DNA of 58,662 nt from Thermovenabulum sp049723235 (GTDB lineage Bacteria; Bacillota; Thermosediminibacteria; Thermosediminibacterales; Thermosediminibacteraceae), in NCBI RefSeq assembly GCF_049723235.1, contig NZ_JBNARB010000016.1, positions 1 through 58,662 on the forward strand. Direction: 5' to 3'. The notes beneath the pieces were generated by a model. It had not been told where the DNA came from, did no database searches, and saw only the letters and a list, made by a program, of their open reading frames with translations. Positions 16,365 to 24,596 of this stretch are shown one piece after another (the stretch's first letter is position 1; every line of letters starts with the position of its first letter). Both the position numbers and the translations under genes were made by a program.

Positions 16365-17654
16365 TTATTTTTTTAATCTGCGGACCAATTTATGACCTAC
16401 GGTACGCAGGACATGATCCGTATGATGGTAAACAGGAAGCTGCAGTTTCGGGGCAACTCCCATTACCGTATTGGTGCAGTCACTGCATGTCCCAACCAAA
16501 ACTACGTCAGCACCGGCTTTTTTGAGCTTTAATATTTTTTCGGCTTGACCCGGGCAGTTGCCGGGATTTTCGCATTTTATGCCGCCCTTTACATCCATTA
16601 CCTGTTTGCACCTTTCTACCCCGGCTACAGGAGCACCCATTTTTTCTGCTACTTCCCTCAATCTCGCTTCATTAGCTCCGCAGCCGCAAACCAAAAGCCC
16701 TATCTTTCTTTTTTCCTTTGGGAGAGGATCGGTTACGATTACGCCGCCGGTGGTTTTAATTACCGCTGCGTCTAAATTTACGCTTTTTCCCGTAAAGGGG
16801 CCACCCATCAAAATTTCACCGTATTCTCCTTCAATACCGCCTGCTTTTTCTATTAACTCCGATACGGGGGTTCCAATGGGTACATCAAAGAACACTACGG
16901 GTTTCCTTCCTGACTTTAACCTTCCAACTACGGTCACATTTTTAGATATAACCGGTTTTCTGTAATCCACTGCCTCGGCAATTCTCGACAGGGTTTCCAC
17001 ATTGGTTACTACCGCTTTTGCCGCAGCCGGCAGTTGGTCAGGCCTCAGCAATACTCCCAGGATATCGCGAACCAGAGCCCTTTCTTCTCCCATCGGGTAA
17101 ATGTCGGGCATCATTTTAACCTCGATTCTGTCATCATCTATTACCGATTTTATTGCTTCAATAGCTTTCTTATTCTTTTCTTTAATTGCAATATACCCTT
17201 TAGATGCATTGGTAACTTTCATTGCGTACTTCAATCCTCTGTAAATTAGCTCCGGTTTTTCCTCCATCTGCTTTACGTTGTGAGACAAAAGGGGTTCGCA
17301 CTCTATACCGTTTGCTATAACATATCCACCCTCGAGATTCACGTTCATTTTTATATGGGTGGGAAAACCGGCACCGCCCATACCGACAATACCCGCTTCT
17401 TTAATGGCTTCCAGTATATTATCGGTTTCCTTAATAGGCACAAATTCTTCCGGTTGTTCCTCATCCGCTAAAATTTCTATATAATTTTGAGTTATATTTA
17501 CAACCTGGCCGTAGAGGCTGGAATGGATATTGGCGCCCAATCCATTGGGGACTGCTATTAACTGACCTTTTTTAACCCTATCCCCAACATTTACCTGTGG
17601 GATGGCAGGAGCACCAATGTGTTGTTGCAAATATATGAAAATCCTCTTGCTCAA
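16365..17654 (-). CDS. prdC: PrdC, RnfC-like electron-transfer protein of proline reductase
   Basis: About 429 aa. It resembles the RnfC/NqrA core: biotinyl-like hairpin (VNVGDRVKKGQLIA), FMN/NAD-type region KEAGIVGMGGAGFPTHIK, NGIECEPLL, YPMGEERALVRDILG, and a SLBB-like fold. A C-terminal Cys-rich domain follows (LLVCGCGANEARL, CENPGNC, GTCSDC). It is proposed to pass electrons from NADH to PrdAB. TTG at 17654 is chosen as start because AAAGGAGG is 8 bases upstream; a GTG at 17663 lies inside that SD. PrdC of C. difficile is a selenoprotein; here the CGCG motif is read with Cys codons and no TGA. First gene after the sigma-54 promoter. Confidence 0.93.
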   Translation of the reverse strand: MSKRIFIYLQQHIGAPAIPQVNVGDRVKKGQLIAVPNGLGANIHSSLYGQVVNITQNYIEILADEEQPEEFVPIKETDNILEAIKEAGIVGMGGAGFPTHIKMNVNLEGGYVIANGIECEPLLSHNVKQMEEKPELIYRGLKYAMKVTNASKGYIAIKEKNKKAIEAIKSVIDDDRIEVKMMPDIYPMGEERALVRDILGVLLRPDQLPAAAKAVVTNVETLSRIAEAVDYRKPVISKNVTVVGRLKSGRKPVVFFDVPIGTPVSELIEKAGGIEGEYGEILMGGPFTGKSVNLDAAVIKTTGGVIVTDPLPKEKRKIGLLVCGCGANEARLREVAEKMGAPVAGVERCKQVMDVKGGIKCENPGNCPGQAEKILKLKKAGADVVLVGTCSDCTNTVMGVAPKLQLPVYHHTDHVLRTVGHKLVRRLKK

Positions 17655-17692
17655 CCGCGTCACCTCCTTTGTGATTGCGTTAACAAATTACT

Positions 17693-17708
17693 TGCAAAGT
17701 TCATGCCA
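17693..17708 (-). promoter_or_regulatory. sigma-54 (-24/-12) promoter of the prd operon
   Basis: TGGCATGAACTTTGCA on the minus strand matches the sigma-54 consensus TGGCAYRNNNNTTGCW at every defined position. Transcription would start near 17681, giving a short leader before the AAAGGAGG of prdC. The adjacent prdR encodes a sigma-54 activator, which fits. Confidence 0.93.
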
Positions 17709-17855
17709 TTGTTCCGGTGAATAGCGATTATTTTTTTAAATAAATTTTGTTATTTCCATAATTTTTTTCAATGAGAAAAAATCTATTTTGTACTTAACTT
17801 ACCCATATAAAAACTTTTACATTCTATGAAAGCAATCCAAGTTTTTACAAAAAAT

Positions 17856-17958
17856 ATTCGACATAGTGTACAAAAATTCGACGTTAATTTTATAACATAT
17901 TTTTACATTATATTTGTTATATCATTCACAATCAGCTTTTTGTCATCTGTTTGACAAA
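17856..17958 (-). promoter_or_regulatory. candidate enhancer region for PrdR
   Basis: The roughly 285 bases between the sigma-54 promoter and prdR hold no gene. They carry an ATTCGAC direct repeat (17856-17862 and 17876-17882, 20 bases apart), an inverted repeat TATAACA/TGTTATA (17891-17897, 17915-17921) and an inverted repeat TTTGTCA/TGACAAA with a 6-base spacer (17939-17945, 17952-17958). Any of these could be the upstream activating sequence at 150-250 bases from the promoter. The last one touches the prdR terminator T-run and is the least certain. Confidence 0.45.
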
Positions 17959-18010
17959 TAAAAAAAAGCATGTCCAATAAACTGACGCATTGTCAGTCTG
18001 CTGGACATGC
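17959..18010 (-). terminator. prdR terminator with nested hairpin, overlapping the gene end
   Basis: Outer stem GCATGTCCA/TGGACATGC (17968-17976, 18002-18010) encloses an inner ACTGAC/GTCAGT stem; a T8-T9 run follows on the minus strand. The upstream outer arm encodes the last residues of PrdR (..ACPAD) and the TGA stop is inside the hairpin. Confidence 0.88.
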
Positions 18011-19411
18011 AGAAATTCCTAAGGACTGCATCTTGTAATACAAGGTACTTCTTGGTATTCCCAGTATTTCCGCGGCCTTTGCCTTATTGTAGTTCGAAAT
18101 TTTTAAGGCTTCCATTATTGCTTTTCTTTCTGCTTCCTGAACCACTCTTTCTAAGCTCAGATTGCCCAACTCCCGGGAGGGCCCATCCTTTTTATGCTCA
18201 AAGTAATTCAAAAGAGAATTGGGAAGCATATCTTCTCTGATTACGCCGCCCTCCGCTAAGATTACCAGTCGTTCTACCACATTTTTTAGTTCCCTTACGT
18301 TTCCCGGCCATGGGTATTTCAACATCATTTCCATGGCGCAGGGTTCTATCCTGTTTATTACTTTTTTATTTTCCACTGAAAATTTTTTGAGAAAGTAATT
18401 AATCAAATATGGAATATCTTCTGTTCTTTCCCTCAAAGGAGGAACTTTAATACTTACCACATCCAAGCGGTAAAATAGATCCTCTCTGAACTTACCCTCC
18501 TTTACCATTTCCTTCAAATCCCTGTTAGTCGCTGCGATAATCCTGATATTTACTTTGATGGGTTTAATTCCACCCACTCTGTAAAATTCCCGGTTTTCCA
18601 GTACCCTTAAAAGCTTTGACTGCATTTCTAAGGGTAACTCACCTATTTCATCCAGAAAAACCGTCCCGCCGTCTGCTATCTCAAATTTCCCCGGTTTTCC
18701 CTTCTTTTGAGCTCCCGTAAATGCACCGGATTCATATCCGAAAAGCTCGCTTTCAATCAGGTTTTCCGGTATGGAGCTACAATCCACGACCACAAAGGGC
18801 ATATCCCTTCTCGCACTGGAGTAGTGAATCGTCCTTGCCAGCAGGTCTTTTCCGGTACCGCTTTCTCCCTGAATTAATACCGAGGCATCGCTTTCCGCCA
18901 CCTTTTTGGCCAGCATTAAAAGGTCGTACATTACCTTGCTCTTGTAAACGAAATTATCCGTTTCCGTTTCCGGATAAAGCTTTTTTATCTCTTCCTTCAA
19001 GTATTCCAAGTACTTAATTTTATCTTCAGCCTTTTTCAGTTCATTGCTCAATTTCTTGATTTCCGTTACGTCCTGATCTATCGAAACCACCCATGCAATA
19101 GCTTCATTTTCCATTATGGGAATGGAGCTAATAATAGCTACACTACCTTCCCTTGGCCTGTGCTCAACAAATTCCATAGGTTTTCCTGTTCTCAGTACCT
19201 CCAGCGCCAGTGCGTTTGGAAAAAACATCCTTATATCCTGATCAATAATTTGCTCCTTTTTAATACCGTAAAGCTCTTCCGCCTTTTTATTCCAGTAAAC
19301 TACCCTCATTTGCGAATCAATTACACATATTCCCTCATTTATGTGTTCCAAAACCTTGTCCAAAGGAACCTTAAAATCTATATGTTCAAAATTTTTTTTC
19401 GTAATTTGCAC
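17993..19411 (-). CDS. prdR: PrdR, PAS-containing sigma-54 activator of the prd operon
   Basis: About 472 aa. PAS domain at residues 18-120 (INEGICVIDSQMRVVYWNKKAEELYG), coiled-coil linker to about 155, AAA+ domain with Walker A GESGTGKD, the sigma-54 contact loop ESGAFTGA, Walker B GTVFLDEIGEL and R-finger region, and a C-terminal Fis-type HTH (KAAEILGIPRSTLYYKMQSLG). Proline-responsive activator of prd in C. difficile; the PAS domain may sense proline or redox state. Start is uncertain: the GTG at 19411 overlaps its own GGGGAGGTG SD, and no other standard start follows closely. Confidence 0.94.
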   Translation of the reverse strand: MQITKKNFEHIDFKVPLDKVLEHINEGICVIDSQMRVVYWNKKAEELYGIKKEQIIDQDIRMFFPNALALEVLRTGKPMEFVEHRPREGSVAIISSIPIMENEAIAWVVSIDQDVTEIKKLSNELKKAEDKIKYLEYLKEEIKKLYPETETDNFVYKSKVMYDLLMLAKKVAESDASVLIQGESGTGKDLLARTIHYSSARRDMPFVVVDCSSIPENLIESELFGYESGAFTGAQKKGKPGKFEIADGGTVFLDEIGELPLEMQSKLLRVLENREFYRVGGIKPIKVNIRIIAATNRDLKEMVKEGKFREDLFYRLDVVSIKVPPLRERTEDIPYLINYFLKKFSVENKKVINRIEPCAMEMMLKYPWPGNVRELKNVVERLVILAEGGVIREDMLPNSLLNYFEHKKDGPSRELGNLSLERVVQEAERKAIMEALKISNYNKAKAAEILGIPRSTLYYKMQSLGISACPAD

Positions 19412-19444
19412 CTCCCCTTCTTATCCAGCAAGGGATTATGTATT

Positions 19445-19493
19445 ATTATAGCACTTTATCCGCATGGCATAAATGCGAAAAATGCATTTTTCG
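19445..19493 (-). promoter_or_regulatory. prdR promoter with an 18-bp palindrome
   Basis: An extended -10 TGCTATAAT (TATAAT 19450-19445) lies about 35 bases before the prdR SD. Upstream, at 19476-19493, is a perfect 18-bp palindrome CGAAAAATGCATTTTTCG, placed about 25 bases upstream of the -10, over the -35 zone. It is a plausible operator for a dimeric regulator of prdR; which one is unknown. It could instead form a hairpin with the nearby terminator of the 65-aa gene. Confidence 0.5.
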
Positions 19494-19526
19494 ACAAAAA
19501 AATATAAACCGGGCACAATTCCCGGT
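19494..19526 (-). terminator. terminator of the 65-aa gene
   Basis: ACCGGG/CCCGGT stem (19508-19513, 19521-19526) beginning one base after the TAA stop, followed on the minus strand by TTATATTTTTTT. Confidence 0.8.
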
Positions 19527-19527
19527 A

Positions 19528-19725
19528 TTAATTTACATAGATAATTTTATTTCTTCTTCGCGTTATAAAACCATTTGAGCGCTGCCCGTAGGTATCTTTA
19601 TTTTCGTGCTGCGCATCGATGTTCATTATTTTCATCATTATTTCCCGTTTTTCTTCTTCGGACGCGTTAATGTAAGCTTTTAAGAGCATTTCTCTTTCCC
19701 GTTCTAAGTACTGTTCTCTGGTCAT
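19528..19725 (-). CDS. small charged hypothetical protein
   Basis: 65 aa: a helical, Glu/Lys/Arg-rich first half (residues 1-35), then a polar and basic tail with an RRR cluster. No signal peptide, membrane segment or cysteine; not recognised. It is supported as a gene by a strong AGGAGGGATAAT ribosome-binding site directly before the ATG and by an intrinsic terminator immediately after the stop. It is a single-gene unit between the PDZ protein gene and prdR. The basic tail could bind nucleic acid, but this is only a guess. Confidence 0.7.
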   Translation of the reverse strand: MTREQYLEREREMLLKAYINASEEEKREIMMKIMNIDAQHENKDTYGQRSNGFITRRRNKIIYVN

Positions 19726-19942
19726 ATTATCCCTCCTTTTTTATGTAAATTAACTAAAAATGATATGATAAAAATTATTGCGATAATTGTTGAGACTGTT
19801 ATATCTTTCACAATTATTATATACTATGTTAAAAAATTATTCAAGTACGTATGTTAAAAATATCCTACAATTTTCTATAATTTTTTCAATTTTTATTTTT
19901 TATCCTTCAATAATATTATTTCACCTTTTGCTAAAATTATAC

Positions 19943-19977
19943 ATAAAAAAACCTCCCCCCATTCAGGAAGAAGGTTT
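19943..19977 (-). terminator. terminator overlapping the end of the PDZ-protein gene
   Basis: A 12-pair stem including G-T pairs: upstream arm 19977-19966 encodes the last residues KKPSS, loop 19965-19961 holds the TGA stop, downstream arm 19960-19949 ends GAGGTTT, then T-run. Confidence 0.8.
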
Positions 19978-21204
19978 TTTACTAAATAAATTTTTTATCT
20001 TTTTAATGAGGCCCGATTCCTCTAAGGATATTGCAGGGACCTCTTCTCCCCGGGGTATCAGCACAACCCCGAGGCTTTCAAACCCGTAAGGGTAAAAGGA
20101 CATCTCGGAATACTTCACCTCATTTTTCGTATTCAAATATTCCATCCAGATGTAGGCTGGTGCAAGGGCTTTGATTTCCTTCAGATCTTCTATGGAATTT
20201 ACAGCTTTATTGTTTATTGAAAGGATGATATCACCGGGTTTCAATCCCATTTTTTCTGCTGGAGAATTTTCTAATACATAAAGAATCCTCATGCCAAAAG
20301 GAGGAACGGTAAAGAGAGGATCCCCTTTTTTTTCTTTTGCTTTGCCAATATTTATTAAATATTCATGCCCTACCGGAGCAAACAAGGCGGCAATGTATTT
20401 AAAAAAGTTGATCCTCGATGCCAAAACGGAAATAAGTATCAACAGGGTGCTGAATATTAAAAGATTGAAAGCCGATTCCCTTCCTTTTTTACCGGGAAGT
20501 CTTGTCAATGCAAAATCTCCGTAGCCCAAAGCTGCGACAACGGGAAGCATCAGGTAAAGAGCATTTTCCAGGTCTACAAAAGGAGGTCTAATTATCGGCC
20601 ACCAGTCGGGCATATTTACAGAATCCACTCCGGAAGGAATCCCGGTAGCTATTGTCAACAGTATAAAAGGTACCGGCCAAAAGCTTTGCATTAAATAACC
20701 GCCAATAATTCCCCTTTTTTCGTCTTTAATAAATACCGGTGAAGCGTTTAAATGCCCGGAAAGATATATAAGGAGGCTTTCTACCGCATGAAGTACCCCT
20801 ACCAATGCCATTAATCCCGCCACATCTACCTTGGGAACCCCAAACAATAAGGAGATTACCGATATTATGCCGCCTGCATAGGAAAAGCACATAAGATGAG
20901 GGCTTATCAGCATCAATAAAAGGGCAAGGGGCCATACATAGGAAAGCCCCGAGCCTGCTATACTTACACCAAGGGCTACGACAATTACGCTTCCCAAAAA
21001 ACCGCCGAATATGCCGTACAAAAGCGAAGACGAAACCCTTTTTATGGGATTCGTCGTAACAAAACCAAACATTTTCTCTTCAAAGTCTGCGGCTCTTTTA
21101 TATTGAATATAAACAATTACCAGGACAAACCAAAAAAAAGGGTTAAAAATAGCCTGGGGAATACCGAGCAGTATAAATGTAATTAACTTTATAACAAGAT
21201 TCAT
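19963..21204 (-). CDS. multi-span membrane protein with C-terminal PDZ domain
   Basis: 413 aa. About eight membrane segments over residues 1-290, then a PDZ domain (FGMRILYVLENSPAEKMGLKPGDIILSINNKAVNSIEDLKEI, about 300-350). No protease catalytic residues are evident. Genes like this follow ctpA in many Clostridia, and the PDZ domain may recruit a membrane-protein substrate or partner for CtpA. It starts 3 bases after the ctpA stop, with GGGGAGC as SD, and ends the ftsE operon at an intrinsic terminator. Confidence 0.87.
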   Translation of the reverse strand: MNLVIKLITFILLGIPQAIFNPFFWFVLVIVYIQYKRAADFEEKMFGFVTTNPIKRVSSSLLYGIFGGFLGSVIVVALGVSIAGSGLSYVWPLALLLMLISPHLMCFSYAGGIISVISLLFGVPKVDVAGLMALVGVLHAVESLLIYLSGHLNASPVFIKDEKRGIIGGYLMQSFWPVPFILLTIATGIPSGVDSVNMPDWWPIIRPPFVDLENALYLMLPVVAALGYGDFALTRLPGKKGRESAFNLLIFSTLLILISVLASRINFFKYIAALFAPVGHEYLINIGKAKEKKGDPLFTVPPFGMRILYVLENSPAEKMGLKPGDIILSINNKAVNSIEDLKEIKALAPAYIWMEYLNTKNEVKYSEMSFYPYGFESLGVVLIPRGEEVPAISLEESGLIKKIKNLFSKKPSS

Positions 21205-21207
21205 AAA

Positions 21208-22434
21208 TCAATAGCTCCCCGTACTTATTTTATTTTTTATAACTTCCAGAGCTTTTTTCAACCAGGTATCTTTATCCAGCGGTGAATTAAAATCACCCGA
21301 ATTCTGCTCTTCTTTTAATGTAATGTCGGGAATTATGCCCTTACCATCGATGGATTGCCCGGAAGGGAGAAAGTATTTTGCAATGGTAAGCTTTATCCCG
21401 GCACCTCCCGCTAAGGGGACGAGCTCCTGCACCGTCCCTTTTCCAAAGGTTTTTTCTCCCAGTATTATTCCGGCTTTAAAATCTTTTATTGCCCCCGCTA
21501 CTATTTCGGACGCGCTGGCGCTATTTTCATTTACCAGGACCGCAAGGGGAATATTAATTTTATTTTCATCCGAATAGAATTCTTCCAGCCTGTTTTTGTT
21601 TTTATCCTCCGTATATACAATTAAACCTTTCCCCAGCAAAAGGTCCGCCACCTTAACCGCCGAATCTAAGGAGCCTCCCGGATTATTCCTTAAATCCAGT
21701 ATTAAAGCCTTTGCCTTTTTCAGTTTTAAATATTTTAGAGCATCCGCCATTTCCTGAGGAGTATATGTATCAAAAGAGGAAATTCTTATATAACCAATAT
21801 TATTTTCTATTAACTGGTATTTTACCGTTTTAATCTTTATATTGTCTCTAATTAGTTCAAATTTTAATACATCCTTTACACCCGGTCTTTCTATGTAAAC
21901 GGTCACCCTGGTTCCCTTTTTGCCCCTTAATAATTTTACCGCTTCATCCAGGCTTTTGCCTTTAAGGTCCACATCGTCCACTTTAACTATTACGTCTCTT
22001 GGAAGAATACCAGCTCTATGGGCGGGAGTACCTTCAATGGGCGAAATGACGATTATGTTGCTGGTTTTTTCATCCACACCCAGGGATAACCCAACTCCCT
22101 CAAAGGAACCATTTATGGAGGAGATGAAATCTTCAAATTCGCTATTATCCATGTACACCGAATAGGGGTCCTTTAGAGCCTCTACCATTCCTTTTATTGC
22201 ACCATGCACCAGAACCGAATCGGGTACATCTTTCACGTATCTTTCCTTGATATAATTCATTACTTCAATCAAGGGTGCTACTTCATCTTTTTTTTCTATT
22301 GATGCCAAATTACTTTCTTTTAAAGTATGAAGGGGCATAGTTTTAAAACTGAGCCCAAGGTAAAAGGAAAAAACGCAAAGTACCGTTACCGCAAATACGG
22401 TAAAAATTATTCTTTTATTTCCAGAAATCTTCAA
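21208..22434 (-). CDS. ctpA: C-terminal processing peptidase, S41 family
   Basis: About 408 aa, with an N-terminal signal anchor (IIFTVFAVTVLCVFSFYLG), a PDZ domain (about 100-175, GVGLSLGVDEKT..SPIEGTPAHRAGILPRDVI), and an S41 core with catalytic Ser in NENSASASEIVAG and Lys in EKTFGKGTVQ. It faces the outside of the membrane and cleaves C-terminal tails, e.g. of wall or sporulation proteins. TTG at 22434 is preferred because AGGTGG lies 8 bases upstream; the GTG at 22446 overlaps that SD. The gap to the upstream M23 peptidase gene holds its own -10-like boxes. Confidence 0.95.
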   Translation of the reverse strand: MKISGNKRIIFTVFAVTVLCVFSFYLGLSFKTMPLHTLKESNLASIEKKDEVAPLIEVMNYIKERYVKDVPDSVLVHGAIKGMVEALKDPYSVYMDNSEFEDFISSINGSFEGVGLSLGVDEKTSNIIVISPIEGTPAHRAGILPRDVIVKVDDVDLKGKSLDEAVKLLRGKKGTRVTVYIERPGVKDVLKFELIRDNIKIKTVKYQLIENNIGYIRISSFDTYTPQEMADALKYLKLKKAKALILDLRNNPGGSLDSAVKVADLLLGKGLIVYTEDKNKNRLEEFYSDENKINIPLAVLVNENSASASEIVAGAIKDFKAGIILGEKTFGKGTVQELVPLAGGAGIKLTIAKYFLPSGQSIDGKGIIPDITLKEEQNSGDFNSPLDKDTWLKKALEVIKNKISTGSY

Positions 22435-22490
22435 CGGAAAAACCACCTATCCTTAATCACTTTTTGTAAATTACTTAAAATCTTGCTTAT

Positions 22491-22514
22491 TATATTATAC
22501 TCTATATTATACTC
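22491..22514 (-). promoter_or_regulatory. tandem 12-bp duplication carrying two -10 boxes before ctpA
   Basis: GAGTATAATATA is repeated exactly, end to end, on the minus strand, giving two TATAAT hexamers 12 bases apart. It lies about 57-80 bases upstream of the ctpA start and just after the M23 peptidase gene, so ctpA and the PDZ gene probably have their own promoter as well as read-through. No convincing -35 was found. Confidence 0.5.
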
Positions 22515-22533
22515 AATAAATCCCAAATCTTTT

Positions 22534-22556
22534 CAAAAAAAGTTGAGATTATCTCA
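22534..22556 (-). terminator. weak terminator at the end of the M23 peptidase gene
   Basis: TGAGA/TCTCA stem whose 3-base loop is the TAA stop codon itself (22551-22549), followed by AC and seven T on the minus strand. The stem is only 5 bp and AT-rich, so read-through into ctpA is likely. Confidence 0.45.
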
Positions 22557-23691
22557 GCCAGTCCCAGGGGTTAACGTGCTGGCCTTCCTTTCTTACCTCA
22601 AAGTGAAGGTGCGGGCCCGTTGAAAACCCCGTGCTTCCCACGTCAGCAATCTTGCTGCCCTTTTTTACCTTGTCCCCTTCCTGGACGTTTATCTTTGAAA
22701 GGTGTGCGTACAAAGTAGATATGGAACCACCATGGTCAATTATAACCGTATTGCCGTACCCTCCGTACCAACCGGTATAAATTACCACACCATCATCCGC
22801 TGCGACCACATCAGCACCGTAGGGTGCTGCTATATCCAGTCCCGTATGGAATTTCTTAACTTTAAAGATGGGATGCACCCTCCAGCCGTAATCGGAAGTC
22901 ACCTCCTGAGAAGAAGGCACCGGCCACTGAAATACTCCCGTCCCCACAAATTTCCTCTTATTTTGCGATTGAATCCTCTGTATCATAGCTGCGATTTGTT
23001 TTGAATCTCTTTCTAATTCTTCCTCTTCCCTTAAATACTGCTGCTTTTCCTTCTCCAGTTCGGCAAGAAGCTTTTTCCTCTCGGCTTGCCGGGAAGCAAT
23101 TTGTATCTTTTTCTCCTTAATGGTATTCTGCTGCTTCGATATTTCATACTGCTGTTTTTCCAGTAATGCCTTTTTCTGGTTTACCTCTTCCCGAATGGCT
23201 TTATAATTATCTAAAAGGTCTTTATCGTAATCTACAATTCGCCTTACCATATCCAGCCTTGTAAGGAAATCGGAAAAACTTGATGCGGAAAGGATTACTT
23301 CTATGTAATCTACAGGGCCAGCCTTATACATCGCTACAAGCCTGCTGGCGAGGCTTTGCTTTTGGTTCTGTAAAGCATTTTCCGCGTTTTTTAGATCCTG
23401 TTTGGTCTGTTCAAGCATCTTCTGGGTTTGGACCAATTTAGCCGCTACCGCCTCCAAATCTTTCTGAGCCCGGTCCAATTCCTTCTCTATTGCGGTTAGC
23501 TCCTGCACTACGTTTTTCTTTTTCGTTTCTACCTTGTTTATATTATTTTTAACATCGTTTAATCTGCTCTGTATCTCCTTTTGCCTTTCCTTTAACTCCT
23601 CCAGATCGATGCCCAGGGCTGTCCCACAGGAAAATACCAAAAAGAACAAAAGCAGAACTGGTAAAATTCCGTACTTCCACTTCTTCCTCAC
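22549..23691 (-). CDS. EnvC-like murein hydrolase activator, M23 peptidase
   Basis: 380 aa: signal peptide (residues 1-27, ending GTALG), a long coiled coil (about 30-245, rich in Lys/Glu/Gln heptads) and a C-terminal LytM/M23 domain with the zinc-site motifs HTGLDIA and GPHLHFEVR intact, so it is probably an active endopeptidase. In other bacteria FtsEX drives such coiled-coil hydrolases (PcsB, CwlO, EnvC) from across the membrane; its place directly after ftsX fits. The start is GTG after GGGAGGGAG. Confidence 0.94.
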   Translation of the reverse strand: MRKKWKYGILPVLLLFFLVFSCGTALGIDLEELKERQKEIQSRLNDVKNNINKVETKKKNVVQELTAIEKELDRAQKDLEAVAAKLVQTQKMLEQTKQDLKNAENALQNQKQSLASRLVAMYKAGPVDYIEVILSASSFSDFLTRLDMVRRIVDYDKDLLDNYKAIREEVNQKKALLEKQQYEISKQQNTIKEKKIQIASRQAERKKLLAELEKEKQQYLREEEELERDSKQIAAMIQRIQSQNKRKFVGTGVFQWPVPSSQEVTSDYGWRVHPIFKVKKFHTGLDIAAPYGADVVAADDGVVIYTGWYGGYGNTVIIDHGGSISTLYAHLSKINVQEGDKVKKGSKIADVGSTGFSTGPHLHFEVRKEGQHVNPWDWLR

Positions 23692-23722
23692 GGCTCTCCC
23701 TCCCTGTAGATTTTTTTCTTAA

Positions 23723-24595
23723 TTAGACCTTTAAAAATCTCTTTAATGAAAATGCACTACCCAGAGCTCCCAGTAACATACCCATTAATCCGAAATAGGG
23801 AAGGTATACGTAAAAACCTTCTACCGGTACAAGAGATATCATGGGCAGGTTCAATTTAATTGTGGAGTAAAAGTAATTGTAAGTAACTGCAAGGATGATT
23901 ATCGCTACCGCTGAACCCACCAATCCCAGAATCATTCCTTCTATAAAAAACGGCCACCTGACAAACCAGTCCGTAGCTCCTATAAATTTCATTATCTGGA
24001 TTTCACGACGCCTTGCAAAGACGGTAATTCGGATAGTATTGGAAATAATAAAAATAGATAGCAGGGCAAAGGCGAGCATGGCCACAATGCCAATTAATCT
24101 CATCCAGTAGGTTATTTTAAAAAGTTTTTCCACTATTCCTTTACCGTATTTAACCTCCTCAATTCCTTCCAGTGTTTTCACCTTTTGAGCCACACTTTCC
24201 ACCTGCTGAGGAGTTTTTACCTTTATTCTGAAAGAATCGGGCAAGGGATTTTCAAGTCCCTCTAAAAGCTCCGGACCTACCTGTTTCTTAAACTCCTCAA
24301 AAGCATCTTCCTTTGAAATATATTTGAACTCACTTATTTCTTCCATTATTTGCAGTTGTTTTTTGAGAAGGTCTACCTGCAGTTGATTTAAACCGCTTTT
24401 AATATAAGCGGTGATCTCCACCTGGGATTCCACGTCCTTGGCTATGTAATCCACATTTATAGCAAGCATTAAAAAAGCTCCCAGTATAATCAGAGCGGAG
24501 GCCACTGCACCGGCAGAAGCAATGCTCATCCAGCTGTTCCTTAAAAGGCTTTGCATCGCTTCCTTTAAAAAATATTTTAAAGTCCTCGGCTTCAT
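23723..24595 (-). CDS. ftsX: cell division ABC permease FtsX
   Basis: About 290 aa with the FtsX layout: one membrane segment (SIASAGAVASALIILGAFLML), an external loop of about 110 residues, then three membrane segments in the C-terminal half. The start is ATG at 24595 (MKPRTLKYFLKEAM, as in homologues), with AGAGGTG 9 bases upstream and overlapping the ftsE stop region (TAGGATG). It couples ATP hydrolysis by FtsE to activation of the downstream murein hydrolase during division or sporulation. Confidence 0.95.
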   Translation of the reverse strand: MKPRTLKYFLKEAMQSLLRNSWMSIASAGAVASALIILGAFLMLAINVDYIAKDVESQVEITAYIKSGLNQLQVDLLKKQLQIMEEISEFKYISKEDAFEEFKKQVGPELLEGLENPLPDSFRIKVKTPQQVESVAQKVKTLEGIEEVKYGKGIVEKLFKITYWMRLIGIVAMLAFALLSIFIISNTIRITVFARRREIQIMKFIGATDWFVRWPFFIEGMILGLVGSAVAIIILAVTYNYFYSTIKLNLPMISLVPVEGFYVYLPYFGLMGMLLGALGSAFSLKRFLKV

Positions 24596-24596
24596 C

